From Dillenia suffruticosa (Eukaryota; Streptophyta; Magnoliopsida; Dilleniales; Dilleniaceae), in contig JAVTVX010000026.1 of NCBI GenBank assembly GCA_033439265.1, forward strand, positions 7,193,001-7,257,000: a stretch of DNA of 64,000 nucleotides, in the 5' to 3' direction. The translations under genes and the position numbers were made by a program. Positions 1-12,195 of this stretch are shown here, piece by piece (positions within the stretch are counted from its first letter, which is position 1; every line of letters begins with the position of its first letter). The notes beneath the pieces were generated by a model. That model had not been told where the DNA came from. It searched no databases and was given only the letters and a program-made list of their open reading frames with translations.

Positions 1-3000
1 TGAAACTTGTTCAGCAGACCTTGGAAAAGTCAAGTTTCAAAGGGAACAAATGGCTTCAATTTCAGAGCAAGGTTTTCCGCACACCATTGAAAGAAAATAT
101 TCGTTGCTTCTAGTCCCTTTGGTAGGGCGCTGTGCTGAACAAGGTGTGGGTGGGTCAATCTAAAGTTTCAAACCCAAGGGCGTCACCCCTTGAGAATAGG
201 AAAAGTCCATTTTCTCTTACAAAACACCCATCCAAACAGCACCTAATTCGAATTTTGTGCTTTCCTGATCTTGCCCTTGTACTCTATGGCTATGCCCTTA
301 CAAACAACCAAAACAATGGGCCAACAAAACAATAAAATATAATAATTATATAAATAAATTTATTTTTTTAAAAAAAATAAAATTATTATCATATGAAGAC
401 TGCTTTCACATGAGGCGTCGCCAGCGGAGCACATCGAATCTCAAAGTTATTCCAACATTAAAAGGGATATTGCTTGCACTGAATAGACCTTAATCGACAC
501 TTTCGGCAGTCCTCTAGAACGATTCAACTTTAATTATCTACGAAACTTCAATCAGTTACTCCATTTAGTACCCATTCTACATTTCTTTTTTCATCCCCTT
601 TTATGGTTCTTAAATATTTAGCTAAAAATATTCAATTAGCAAAAATAATAATAATAATAATTAAACTATTTTATTTATTAATTAATTAATTTTTTTTTTT
701 GGTGACACTTTTCGCTGGCCTCACTTCTCTGAACCAATTATAGTATGTTCAACAGAACATTGGGTTCCAAGAGTTCAATACGTCCCATACATATTCTCTC
801 AAGAAACAAAAATGAACACTTCTTTTAAAAAAAATAAAAAATAATTTAGTGCCTTTAACCTCTGGCAGCTCATTTAATCTCTCGCAGCTCCACAATAATA
901 ATAATAGGACACTCAAAATTTTCTGTTGAATTCGAATGAAAATACGTAACACCAGATTGACGTAAAGGCCATCTCCACTATTTATTATTTTTTTTTAAAA
1001 AAAAAAAAAAACATAAAACACATAAAATAAGAGGTGTGATTTGAAGAAGGGTGACTTGTCGGCAGGAATATGAGAAAGATGAGAGTCAAACACCAGAACA
1101 TTTCAAGAATTCAAAATGTTAAACTTATAGTACCCCATGAATACCTATTCAATCACTATCTAATAACACCAATTATTTTATAATCTTATTTTATAATATA
1201 TATATATATATATATAACTAAAAATGTCAATTAATGATTATATATTCTATGAGCATCAATAACCCATAGTTAAAAACACTCCATATTGTTTGCCTAGCTT
1301 TTTGGGGAGTAAGACAATTAAATTATCACATAATTAAATAGGTTTTTTAATATATCGGAGAGAGTCGAATTCAAAATTTTTTTTTTAAAAATAAATGATA
1401 TTAATTAGATTATAACTTATTCTTCATGCAATTAAATAGTATTTCAATTATAAGTTTTGGTTGCGAAAGCGGGTAGTTGATGAAATGAAGGGCAATCGGA
1501 GTTGGGTGGCCTTACATCTATTGCCTAAAACGTCGTCATATTAATATCTATTAGCAATATTTTCATGACTTCCTCGATGATTTGTCCAGAAGAAGTATTT
1601 GCGACACAGACACAAAACTGTAGCATGTTAAGACCTAAAACGCGTTTTGCTCAAGTTGCTTTCCAGGGGAGGTGAATGTAATCCGGCAAAGGAAACAAAT
1701 CAAAGAAAAGAGAGAGTGAGAAAGAGAGACAGCCAAGCCGCGGTATTGTGAATGTTGGGTGCGCCCAATGCGAGCCATGCGAAGGAAATGTCAAAAGGTC
1801 AAAATGAAAAGCTTTTGATTTTTCCAACAAAGGCACCGAAATTCGAAACAAAACCAATCAGTGGGATAGTCCTACCGAAATTTGTGGACGCGGCGAATCC
1901 TTAAGCCCATCTCTCACTTCACAATCTCCTTTTTCTCTTTTACCGTATTCTAGTCGTATGCACCTAAATTTCCAAAATGGCTTGCCACAGTTTTCAATTT
2001 TTTTTTAAACACTATTTTCTCCTTATTAGTCCCTTCAATTAAATAATCTTTTTGTTGCCAAAGACTATAATAAATGTCACGCCATCTCTTTCTAGATGCT
2101 CTTCAATTCTACTAAAGTTGTGTCATGCCATCGACAGCTTTGCTAGAAAAATTTTATAGTACAATAACCTATTTTTTATAGTATGGTATGATATAAATAA
2201 AACTTATTTATGATACACAAACTATTATCAATGGTAAATAATTTTGATTTATGATAAATTTTGGATTTCTAATAAACAAAATAAATCTATGATAAATAAA
2301 TATGCGATAAATATCTATTGGTGGTGAAAATCTCAACTTATGATAAATTTCTAATAAACAAAATACAACCATTCTTCCTCTCACTGTACCCGATGGGCAT
2401 AACAAAACAATACTCTATGCGGGAAAAAAAAATAAAAAATCAAAGTTTGTTCATAAAAATAATTGAAACATATGTAGACCATAGAAGGAAACTAAGGATA
2501 ACATCATGAACTAATGAGTCCCGTACATCCTACATAATCTTTAAATTGTTTTGTAAGCAATGCTTTACGTAGACCATCTGCAACCATAAGCTCCCAGTTT
2601 GCGTGCTCAACGAAACACTTCTTGTTCCTCTAGATTTTCTCTCACAGTGAGTACTTTATTTCAATTAAAAAAAAATTTAATATGATAAAAATTTTAGATT
2701 TTTATTGAAAAATTAAATTATATTTGGAAACTCTATGTTGGTATTAGACCTAATAACCCATAATCATTAAACCTAGAAACTATCAAGTCCATGGACCACC
2801 ATAGAGTCTCTCGTGTAGGCACCCAAAACAATCGAGCAGGTGCTCTTGAACACTATCGGTTAGGCCTCTCTCCATATATTGCTTGATTGAACTCTCTAGG
2901 TTAGACCTCTCTGCTACTACCGAGTGATCTTCCACCAAATTATGTTGATCACTCGAGATTTGAATCTTCCCTAATTTTAGGAGTAATCTAAAAAAGAAAA

Positions 3001-4060
3001 TCTCTATAATCTCATCTGATAAGGTAAGGAATTTTTGTGATAACTCAAACTTTTTGAATACCGAAGAATCTTAAATTTCTAAAGATCCTTCACTATAGTT
3101 CATGTAATTTCGAAAGATTTCCAATGATCTTTTTATAAGATAATTAGAGTTTTCACATTTCTAAGAAAGAAATTTGTCATGCATACACATGCTATATATA
3201 CTCAACAAAGGTGACCCACCAAGCATGTTCTACTACTTTATATATACACATTATATAGAGAGCATACATGGCTAATTTATGACTCTTCTTAGTATGTTAT
3301 ATCTCTCTCACCTCTTTTTTTGAATTGATCATCGGAACTTTTTTCAACATACCATCTCCGGTGGGTATTTGCAAATCTTTCCATCCATGGTAGCCCAAAA
3401 GACGCATTAGCACCAGTTTCATAAATGTCCGATTGGCGATCAGATCGGCAAAATTTCATAAATGTATTTATTTTCATCAACTCTTTTTAAATTTTACTTG
3501 TTTTGGAATTATAGAAAAATTAGGTCTATCATGTCAAATTGTTATAAATAATTGCATATTAAAAAATTGTCAAATAACAATTTTAAGTTTTAATTGTTTT
3601 GGAATTATCACACTGTATAAGTCTCATTTATGAGAAAATATCATAATTTAGTTTTTAAGGTCTTAAATTTTTCTTTCTTTTATATATGCCTCTTCTGAGA
3701 AAACAGGAATTAGATAGAATTTTAAGTATAAAAAATTATTAATACGGTAATAATTCTAAATTTTTATGTAATAATTTGTCTCCATGTATAAAATGTTACG
3801 TTTGTTGTAAAAAAATTATTTTAATTAAAAATATTATAAATAAAATAAGATAAAAAGATGAATTCGTAAAAATTTATCGACTAAATACAATATTTTTGTC
3901 TAATGGTCAAAATAATTAAAGTAATGTACCTTGAAGGAAACTATAGATTTGTGATGCACAGCCATATTTTTAAGACAACCGAAATCATAGTTTGGTACCT
4001 TAAAATCATTGCCATGGTATTTTAAGTGCATGGGGACACTGCTAGTTTAGCTGCTTGAGC
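1..4060. other. AT-rich intergenic region without a recognisable gene
   Basis: Only short open frames of about 60-70 codons occur here, and none resembles a known protein. The stretch is AT-rich, with homopolymer runs and a TA dinucleotide tract near 1,197-1,216. A short motif around 2,240-2,275 (TGATAAATTT followed by CTAATAAACAAAATA) recurs near 2,340-2,365. The sequence around 2,760-2,960 has the look of old transposon leader sequence but shows no termini. I see no gene, promoter or RNA that I could defend. Confidence 0.6.
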
Positions 4061-4096
4061 GTATTGCGCTCGTGATACACTGTGTAGATGTGCGCG

Positions 4097-4209
4097 GTTG
4101 CCCATACCAATGCGTAGTAGGCCACACCTTGCTTGCACGGTAGCCCATGCAGGTGCACGGTAGACCATGCCTTGCTTATGTGGTAGTCCGTGCATGTGCA
4201 TGGCAGACT
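4097..4209. repeat. 43-bp tandem minisatellite, cluster 1
   Basis: Two complete 43-bp units (4,097-4,139 and 4,140-4,182) and one partial unit (4,183 to about 4,209) start with GTTGCCC, GTAGCCC or GTAGTCC and carry CTTGCTT near the end. A more degenerate partial unit probably precedes them (about 4,066-4,096). The same unit recurs 340 bp downstream and, more decayed, at 12.7-12.9 kb. The minus-strand open frame over it, rich in Cys, His and Arg, is best read as repeat-encoded noise because 43 is not a multiple of three. Confidence 0.75.
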
Positions 4210-4550
4210 GTCTTAAGAAAGACATGGAGTTAAATTGATAGAGAAAGAGGATAGCTAATCGTTAAATAAATAAAGATGGCAAATGGGTAAATACTGATGA
4301 AGTTGCCATGTGGAGAAGAGAGAGAGAAAAAAGGTGTGAGATGTGAGAAATGTGAGAAATGTGAGAGTAGGTTTTAGTTGAATTTTGGTGGAGATACACG
4401 TGGATGGCATTTTGATTTTAGAGAGATAAGTGGTGTGTGAAGATGGAGTAAGACAGAGAATGTATGGTTTTGGATTTGAAAAATCAAACATAAGTGGAGA
4501 CACATGTGGTTTTTGGGCTGCATTTCGATTTTATTTTGCACCTTAGCACG

Positions 4551-4664
4551 GTAGCCTGCGCATGCAAACGGCAGGCTGCGTCTTGCTTGTCGAGTTGCCC
4601 ACGCATGCAGGCAACAGGCCGTGTCTTGTTTGTGCAGTAGCCCGCGCATGCAGGCGGCAGGTTG
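4551..4664. repeat. 43-bp tandem minisatellite, cluster 2
   Basis: Units at 4,551-4,593, 4,594-4,636 and a partial one from 4,637 share a GCATGC palindrome core, a GGCAGGC/GGCAACAGGC block and CTTGCTT/CTTGTTT before the next unit. They match the cluster at 4,097-4,209 in period and layout. It is markedly GC-richer than its AT-rich surroundings. A minus-strand open frame (4,374-4,685) repeats CMRG, HAWA and ACAG motifs simply because it reads through the units. Confidence 0.75.
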
Positions 4665-5064
4665 GGCGATCGCACAGTTGTTCACAGTTTACCGCTCATG
4701 CTTTTTCAAGACTGAGCTTTCTATTGGAGCACCTTAATTTAAACTTAATTTCTAGATTATATTTAAATATTGTTTTAACTTAAATTTTAATAATCAAAAC
4801 CTAATTTGCAATAATCTCATATTTGTAACTAGAAAAATATAAAATCTTTAAAATACTCATTTCCAACACAATCCAGGAAGACCCAACACAATATAGTGAC
4901 TTTTTATTAAAAAAAATACAATTACATTTTAATGAAACTTACAGAGTTTTATGAAAAAATTGTGATTACCTTTTGATGAAATTTTATAAAGTCATTGTCT
5001 TGTAAATTTATTGGTATTTGAATATATGTTATAGAGTGCTTTAGTGAGAGTTCTAGATGGATCT
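4665..5064. other. AT-rich spacer before the Ty3/gypsy remnant
   Basis: No open frame of note and no transposon terminus could be seen. The truncated 5' LTR of the following element starts to match its 3' partner only at 5,065. Confidence 0.5.
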
Positions 5065-5379
5065 AGAGTTGGTTAGAACTAGAAACAAATGTATAAAGAT
5101 TGTAAAATGACAAGGAAAATGACAGCAAAAGGAAATGAAATTCTTCTATTCTCTCTCTTACTCTTCTTAACCTTCTATTCTTCATCCCCCTCTTATTTCT
5201 TCTTCTTTTTCCTCTGTTTCTTCCTCACTCTCCTTCCTTTATGATTTTCATACCATAATTTATTTTAACAATACAATTCTTAAGCTTCATTGTGTGTATA
5301 TCAGTCACTGAGATTCTAAAATCATTTCCTGTCGACTCACCAACTAGTTGCAGGTCGACTTCTTGCAAAATTTGTTACA
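5065..5379 (+). repeat. 5' LTR, left-truncated
   Basis: From AGAGTTGGTTAGAAC at 5,065 to the terminal GTTACA at 5,374-5,379 this stretch aligns with 12,327-12,613, sharing the pyrimidine-rich TTCTTCTTC block, CATTGTGTGTA, CTGTCGACTCA and CAACTAGTTG. The first roughly 131 bp of the 3' LTR (12,196-12,326) have no match here. Many substitutions and small indels between the two copies mean an old insertion. Confidence 0.88.
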
Positions 5380-5383
5380 AATT

Positions 5384-5395
5384 TGGTATCATAGC
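5384..5395 (+). other. Primer-binding site of the Ty3/gypsy element
   Basis: TGGTATCATAGC lies 4 bp after the LTR end and differs by one base from TGGTATCAGAGC, the usual plant element site complementary to the 3' end of initiator Met-tRNA. Confidence 0.8.
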
Positions 5396-5422
5396 AGGAA
5401 TTCAAGATCCTCAAAAGCGGCC

Positions 5423-6550
5423 ATGGCAAACAAAACTAGGCAAAAAAACTCACAAAGAGTGGTAGAGGAAGTATGAAAAGAACAGACAAAAGAAAATAAT
5501 GATTTTAGATCATATGTGGATATGAAGTTTGAAGTTGTGACCCAGAAGATGGAAGAACAAAGTCAGAAATTAGAAGTTTATATGGCCACTATTGATGCAA
5601 GATTCTACTTCATCTGCAAACTATTAAATAAAGAAAAAGGAGCGTCAGACATGGATAGAATTCCTAAATCTCCTCTCCTTCCCACACTTGCTGACATGAA
5701 ACCAAGACAGGATAGTGGATCTCAAATATTAAAAAAAGATCTCCAATCTTGAGGAATTGTTCCAAACCCTCCAAAATTACCTTTATTCAATGGTGAGAGT
5801 CACAAAATGCAGGTTCAGAAGGGCAGCAAATTCTTCAATGTATACCAGATCCCAGAATGTGCATGGGTGGACACCATAGGAATGTATCTAGAAGGAAAAG
5901 TTGAAATATGGTTTTAGTGATTGAAATTAGCTAAACAGCACATCATTTGGAGTGAATTTGCATAGCTGCTATGTCAAAGATTTGAGGTTAAAGGCCTGCG
6001 TGATAAAGTTGAGTTTAACAAGCTACAATAGCATGGATCAGTATCTATATATCAAGAGAAGTTTGAAAAATTGTTGACAGTTATGTTGTAGAAGAATTCT
6101 AAGCTAACTGAGCCTTTTTTCATTTCAAGCTTCATTAGTGGGTTGTGGGAAGACATTAAACCCATGTTGAGACTCATGAAACCTACCACTCTCTTTCAAG
6201 CCTTTGAGATTGCAGTTCTGTAGGAGCAATTAGTGGAATTAGCTAAGAAAGGGAAGTTAGCATTGCAGAAGCACCTGGACTCAGGAGAAGTTATCAAAGA
6301 AGGCAAGAATTCAAGAACCACCACCAATTTTTCTGCACATGCTACTAGTTCAACTAAAGTGAAATCAAAAGGAGTTAAACCTAAAAAGAACTGGCCAAAA
6401 ATATCACCTCATGAGATGCAGTACAGGAGACACAATAACCTATGCTTCAAATGTGGATAAAGGTTTACTCTTGATCACAAATGCAAATTCAAACATCTCA
6501 ACTTCATCCTAGCAGTAGAGGAAACAAAAGATACTGAGGACTACAATGGA
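5423..6550 (+). pseudogene. gag pseudogene of the Ty3/gypsy element
   Basis: The first ATG after the primer site starts a frame (MANKTRQKN...) that meets a TGA 14 codons later, then stays open over 5,516-5,752. Gag-like sequence continues in pieces, including a basic stretch and a zinc-knuckle-like CFKCG (about 6,446-6,460) that is followed at once by an in-frame TAA and then by HKC. Further stops occur near 5,750, 5,915 and 6,220. The frame is cut at 6,555 by the inserted solo LTR and resumes after 8,838. It cannot make a full capsid protein. Confidence 0.85.
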
Positions 6551-6555
6551 CGAAT

Positions 6556-8833
6556 TGTAAGGTCCCGTTCTTAGAAAATACTAAGATATGCATTTTCGTT
6601 TGCATTCCTACTTGTCATCCTTAAATTCATTGTTTCGCATTGTAATAAATTTGATGCGCTGTGATATTAGACGCATTTACAATGCATGTTTCAATTTTTA
6701 TATTTATGATTTTAAATAGAGGTCAGACATATTAAACTTAGCATAGATTATGGAATATAGTGATGAATGAAAATGATTGAAATATTGCCGCAAGAGAGTC
6801 GAATTAGGGTAATAATAAAACTAAAATAATTTGGGGACACCGTGGCATTTTATTACTTAACACATGGAACCCTTACCTTTGATAACTCACCATATTTGGG
6901 CCCTACATTCCACTTTGGTAGAGAGATAAGTATGGAAAAAGAGAACATAACAAACTTCTTTTTCAAGATTCATTTTCAGCCTCCATCTTCTTCCTCAAAA
7001 AACATACCCTAAAGTCCATTAAAAGAACCCTTTAACTTGAAATAACATAGTTCCATCCATATATATGTTAACCCTAGCTTTTGGGAAGTGAAAGCAAGTG
7101 TAGAACACCTAGAGAACAAGCTAGAAATCCAAGGAAAGCTAGGAGAGGGAAGAAAGGAAAACTCAAGAAGGAATTGCAAGTTTGAGGTAAGTAATTTGTA
7201 TGTATTTGTTAAATTGACATCTAATAATATTATAGAAATTTTTTATATAAGTATATTGCTGGAAATTGGAGAAAATAAATTAAGGAAAAGAAAATCTCAT
7301 TCTTAAATGAAACCCTAGATATTTTGTAAACTAGATAGTCTGACCATATCCTATTATTTATTCAATATCTTTTTCTGCACAACTCCAAATTACGTACGGT
7401 TTTCTCCTGGCAACACTAGACTCCCATACCTTTAAAATGACATAGGATTCAAAGCCTTTTTGTGAAGAAATTGATTTTTAGTGAATTTTTGAAATAGCAT
7501 GACCTCTGCAGAAAAAGTGTTCTATTGATAGATGACCATACCCTATTGTTTATTAAATATCTTTTTTTGTACAACTGCAAATTATGTAGGTTTTTTTCTA
7601 CAGAAACTAGACTTCCATATCTTTAAAATGACATAAAATTCGAAGAGTTTCATGAAGGAATGGATTTATGGTGAATTTTCAAAGTGTCATATTTTTTGCA
7701 GAAAACTCTATTTCTGTCTGTTTTTGTGTTGAACTTTACTTTAATTTTGAGCTGCCTTTTGGCCTTAATTAGGCTAAGCTCCAAACATAGAAACCTTTTA
7801 TCTTTAAATGGCCACTGATATCACCTCAATCTGATTTGTGTAGAAGAAGTTATGTTATTTTGTTTATAATTGCACAAATTATATTGTGAATTTTGGATTT
7901 AACATTGTTTGATGTGGCTTTCTTTGTGCAATTGGTATTGAATCCTGTTATAAATGCTATGTGATTCTTGTGATCAATTGAGTTTTTTTTTTTTTGTGGT
8001 CATTAATCGTGTCAAGAGAAAATAATATGAAAAAAAAGTGATAATACTTAGTTACTCTGAAAGTTTTGCGAAGCCTGCAGGTAAAGTTTATGGAGTACGG
8101 TTGGTATATGGAGTTCTGAAAACTTTTCAAAGCCTGCGGGCGAAACTTAAGGAACTATGGATGTATCGTTTCTCCCTACAAAAATGAAATTAGAAGCAGG
8201 TGAAATGTTTGAGATGTTTAAACTAAAAAGATCTAGATTTCATTTAGAAATACCGAATTTTTGGTTTGCTCTTCAGACCCTCATACATTAACTTGATTTG
8301 ACACTCCATTCATCTCTTTAAATGTCAAATTAAATTGGAACAATGAAGAAGAAAAAAGCATAATAGTTTTAAGTGTGGCAATTGAGATTGTCCTTTTGAA
8401 TTAATGTGCATTCTTGGTATACTTTGATATGATTCCGATTCTTACATAGTGATATTAATATCCTTGTGCTTGCTTGCATGTGTTGCTTGCTATTCATTCC
8501 CCGGATACTTGCTCAGTTTATGCTGACCCCGATATTCTTGTTTTCAAATAATCAGGGAGACGAGAGAAAATCGTAAGGTTGAGGCCTTTGAGTCAAGGGA
8601 TTTCATTCCCTACTCTTTTTCGACCTATTTGTAATACTAAGACATGTTGTTTTTGTGTTTCCTTTGGATTTGTATAAGTACTTATTATATGTAAATGAAT
8701 AGTTAGAAATGGATTTGTTGCTTATGTTGTCGCGAGTCCAGACATCGTATTTTAATTGGGTTTGTTGTTTCCGTATTTGCATGTTTATCTCCTTTTGCTA
8801 GGGGGTGTGATGTCTGGATAGCGAGTTGTCACA
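6556..8833. mobile_element. Solo LTR (2,278 bp) nested in the Ty3/gypsy element
   Basis: The insert begins TGTAAGGTCCCG and ends GTTGTCACA, with the canonical TG...CA ends of an LTR. It is flanked by a perfect 5-bp target duplication, CGAAT at 6,551-6,555 and again at 8,834-8,838. Removing it joins gag to the protease region of the host element. It holds no recognisable coding domain. The open frame at 7,088-7,306 resembles nothing I know. The natural explanation is LTR-LTR recombination of a full element that jumped into the older one. A compact non-autonomous element cannot be fully excluded. Confidence 0.9.
7341..7710. repeat. Tandem duplication inside the solo LTR
   Basis: About 190 bp starting TGACCATATCC at 7,341 recurs from TGACCATACCC at 7,533. 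Shared blocks include CAATATC/AAATATC-TTTTT, ACAACT-CAAATTA, CTTTAAAATGACATA and GTGAATTTT. The copies differ by scattered substitutions and small indels. A smaller echo, AAGCCTGCAGG / AAGCCTGCGGG with following GAAACTT-like sequence, appears at about 8,070-8,150. Confidence 0.75.
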
Positions 8834-9345
8834 CGAATAGTAGAAGAAATGCAGTTACATCAGGAACAAAAGGACAACATGCAAGTATCTCTATGTATAT
8901 TATCTAACTCTTTTCCAAGACAAACTATAGCCATTCAAGGATACTTAGATGGATTAGAAATATTTATTCTGGTGGACACTAGGAGCTCTAATAGCTTCCT
9001 TCATAGAAGAATAGTTGAACAACTGGAACTGTCCACAAATCAACTTTTACTCTTTAGACAAAAGTTGCTGATGGGAGTATGATCACTAGTACCATCAAAG
9101 TTAGTAATGTGAAATGGGTTATTCAAAAGTATAATTTTTCATTTGATTTGAGAATAATCACTATTGATATATGGGATATGATCTTTGGTGTGAATCGGAT
9201 GTATAATTACAATCCAATCACCTTTGATTTCAAGAAACTACAAGTCATCTTAGAAGGAAGAATGGATTATCCTTTCATGAATTTGGTCAGAGGAAAAGAG
9301 GTTAAAGTTTTTAGACAACAGCAATTACAAAGCTGCATGACATAA
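8834..9345 (+). pseudogene. Aspartic protease region of the Ty3/gypsy element
   Basis: Open frames at 8,849-9,082 and 9,079-9,345 overlap in different phases and together resemble the retroviral-type protease of Ty3/gypsy elements. The active-site region reads LVDTRSSNSF, where the family has Asp-Thr-Gly. The glycine is Arg here, which should abolish activity. The segment follows directly after the right-hand target duplication of the solo LTR. Confidence 0.8.
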
Positions 9346-9359
9346 GACCTCTGCAATGG

Positions 9360-10808
9360 TATACAATAGACACCTATACCTGAAACTATCTCTGCAACAC
9401 TAGCAGAATTTGAAGAAGTTTTCTCCTCCCCAACTACTCTTCCACCAAAAAGATAACATGATCACTCAATTTCCTTTAAACCAAATGCTCAACCATTCAA
9501 GCTAAAACCTTATAGGTATCCTCATTCACAGAAATCAGAAATCGAGAAGTAGGTGCAAGAAATGCTTTGCAATGGAATCATTAGACCAAGCACCAGTCCT
9601 TTTGCCTTATTAGTCCTGCTAGATAAATAGAATAATGATACTTGGCTCTTTTGTGTAAACTACAAACAATTGAATCACCTGATCATTAAGGATAGATATC
9701 CAATACCTAATATAGATAAGTTGGATGAATTATATGGCTCAAGGATATTCTCCAAAATAGACCTAACAGCAGGTTACCATCAGGTCAGAGAGCCATCCAA
9801 ACAACCATAGACACTTTGAGTTCTTGGTGAAGCCTTTTGGACTTACCAATGCACCTGTCACTTTTTAAACTCTGTTGAATCATATTTTCCAACCTTACTT
9901 AAGGAAATGTGTATTGGTTTTCATTGATGATATCTTGATCTACAGCCCCAACATTGATATTCATGCTCAAGATCTCATAACAGTATTATTAACTCTGCAA
10001 CATCATCTACTCTTTGCTAAACTGTCCAAGTGCACTTTTGCACAAAGTCAGGTTGAGTGTTTAAGACACATAGTGACAGAAAAAGGTGTTAAAATGGACA
10101 ATCAGAAGGTGGAAAGTATGGTTTCTTGGCCAACCCCAGCTTCTGTTAAGGCCTTAAGAGGGGATTCTTAGGTCTGCATGGTACTATAGAAGATTTGTGA
10201 GAAACTATGGAATCATATCCAGACCTTTAAACAATCTCTTGAAGAAGGACAATTTCCATTGAAATGAAGAAGTTGAGCAAGTTTTCAATCAACTCAAAAT
10301 TGCCATGAGCACTACTCTAGTAATGACACTGCCTGACTTCTCCAATCCTTTTGTAGTGGAAATAGATGCTTGTTCTCAAGGCATGGGAGTTGTGCTAATG
10401 TAGGAGGACCAACCTATAGCTTGTTTGAGCAAAACCTTAGAAGATAGAAATAAAGGGTTATCTATTTATGAGAAAAAACTTCTTGCTATGGTTATGGCTG
10501 TCTCGAAATAGAGGCATTACTTGTTAGGGTACTATTTTATAATCAAGACTAACCATCCAAGTTTAAAGTACCTGTTGGATCAGAAACTTACTAATACCAT
10601 ATAGTACAAATAGTTAGCAAAATTGTTAGGACTAGATTATGAGATCCAGTATAAAAAAGGAATGGAAAACAAGGTTGTAGATGCCCTTTCAAGGAGAGGA
10701 CTTCAAGATGATGATTCTTCAAGAGCCACTCTTTCTGCAGTATCAGCAATATATCCTAAGTGGACTTTGGAGGTGATGCAGAGCTATGAGAGTGATGACT
10801 ACTGTTAG
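9360..10808 (+). pseudogene. Reverse transcriptase and RNase H of the Ty3/gypsy element
   Basis: Recognisable RT blocks appear in order across several frames: FCVNYKQLN and KDRYPIPNIDKLDEL (about 9,650-9,735), SKIDLTAGYHQVR (about 9,750-9,790), KPFGLTNAP (about 9,830-9,855), then the catalytic FIDDILIYS (9,920-9,945). RNase H follows with EIDACSQGMGVVL (about 10,360-10,400) and ends with the family-typical DALSRRG at about 10,680. Stop codons fall in most blocks, and at least two frameshifts separate the palm motifs. The metal-binding Asp pair in FIDD is intact, but no continuous protein is possible. Confidence 0.9.
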
Positions 10809-10935
10809 AACTTAATTGCTCAACTCATTATTCAACCAGAAAGCAATCCAAACTTTCAGTACAAAGATGAGATCTTAAAATACAAGAAGAAATGGTAGTA
10901 GGCAGTGATTACTTTGAGAAAAAATTATACAACAA

Positions 10936-11760
10936 ATGTATGAAACTACTATGGGAGGTCATTCTGGACAACATGGAACATTACAAAGGGTTAAGGCAAT
11001 CTTTTATCGGCCTTTCATGAAGAAGACAGTAAATAAACGGGTGCAAGAATATGAATATGCCAAAGAAACAAGCATGAGAACAAGCCATACCCAGGTTTGT
11101 TGCAGCCAATTCCAACTCAAGTATGGTCTCAAGTAACTATGGATTTCATTGAAGGTCTACCTAATTCTCAAGACCGTAACGCTATCTTAGTAGTCATTGA
11201 TAGACTAACTAAGTTCAATCATTTCATGGGGTTACGACATCCTTTTACTGCTACAGAAGTAGCTAGATTATTTCTAGAGAACATATTCAAATTGCATGGG
11301 TTGCCTGATTCTATCATTTCAGACCGAGACAAAATCTTTACTAGCTCATTTTGGCAAGAATTATTCAAACTGCTAGGGACAAAGTTGAAGCTCAGCAGTG
11401 CTTACCATCCACAAACTGATGGACAAAGTGAGAGGTTGAATCATGCCTAGAGTGTTATTAAAGGTGCATGTCTTTCGACAAACCTTCATCTTGGCTTAAA
11501 TGGTGAGCTTAGCTGAATGGTGGTACAACACCAACTTCCACGCAGTATTCAGATAACCCCATTGAAGCTTTGTATGGGTATCAACCTCAACATATCCCTA
11601 TAGGTCCTTATGTTGATTCCAGTAATCCTGCTGCTGAGGAATTCATCAAAAACCGACAAGATATGATGTAGATTCTAAGGGATCATTTACTCAAAGTACA
11701 AAACATATTGAAGCTTTATGTAGACCAAACAAAGATCTGAGAGGGAGTTCCAAGTTTGGG
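10936..11760 (+). pseudogene. Integrase of the Ty3/gypsy element
   Basis: The zinc-finger-like entry (GGHSGQHGT, about 10,950) lacks its usual cysteine pair. The catalytic core is well preserved over 11,097-11,450: MDFIEGLP with the first Asp, ISDRDKIF with the second, and HPQTDGQSERLN with the Glu. A TAG closes the frame at 11,450. Beyond it, similarity continues in other frames with QFVELRKQLKL-like and FYGPFKI-like blocks to about 11,860. The DDE triad residues are present, but the protein is broken. Confidence 0.9.
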
Positions 11761-11939
11761 ACATGGTTTACTTGAAACTACAACCTTACAGACAGCAGTT
11801 TGTTGAGCTGCGTAAGCAATTGAAACTTTCTTTAAAGTTCTATGGCCCTTTTAAAATCACAGCAAAGATAGAAAGGGTAACTTATCAACTCAGTTACCAC
11901 AAGGCTCAAGAATCCACCCTATATTCCATGTATCACTGC

Positions 11940-12180
11940 TAAAGAAAAAATTAGGTCATACTCAAACCACTATACCTACGCTACCTTTAATTGGTACTGA
12001 TAAACAAGTCATAGTAGAGCCGGAAGCCATTCTGAAAAGGCATGTTATTTGGAGAAATCATAGGCCTGTGACTCAAGCTTTAATCAAACGGATCAATATC
12101 AGTCCTGAGAAATCAATTTGGGAGGATTTTGATTTCATTATAGCACAATTTCCAAACTTTAATCTAAGGTCAAGGATTTC
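11940..12180 (+). pseudogene. Chromodomain-like C-terminus of the Ty3/gypsy polyprotein
   Basis: After the integrase the sequence reads EPEAILKRHVIWRN (about 12,017) and then WEDFDFIIAQFPNF (about 12,118-12,160), matching the degenerate chromodomain tail (a W-E-D-x-x-x-I-x-x-x-F-P pattern) of many plant chromoviruses. The frame stays open from 12,068 to 12,250, into the 3' LTR. In intact elements this module steers integration to heterochromatin. That role is inferred from the family, not shown here. Confidence 0.7.
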
Positions 12181-12192
12181 AAAAAGGGGAAA
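12181..12192 (+). other. Polypurine tract of the Ty3/gypsy element
   Basis: The pure A/G run AAAAAGGGGAAA ends 3 bp before the TGTAAC start of the 3' LTR, where plus-strand DNA synthesis is primed in LTR elements. Confidence 0.75.
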
Positions 12193-12195
12193 TGT

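Noticed and set aside
1-140. 10-bp inverted repeat TTGTTCAGCA / TGCTGAACAA at 8-17 and 131-140
   Set aside because: Too short and without flanking duplication to claim a transposon end.
4022-4685. Minus-strand open frames with repeated Cys/His/Arg motifs, looking like a small repeat protein
   Set aside because: They translate a 43-bp minisatellite. The period is not a multiple of three and frames switch between units.
7088-7306. Lys/Glu-rich 72-codon frame as a possible gene
   Set aside because: It lies inside the solo LTR, is short and has no recognisable domain.
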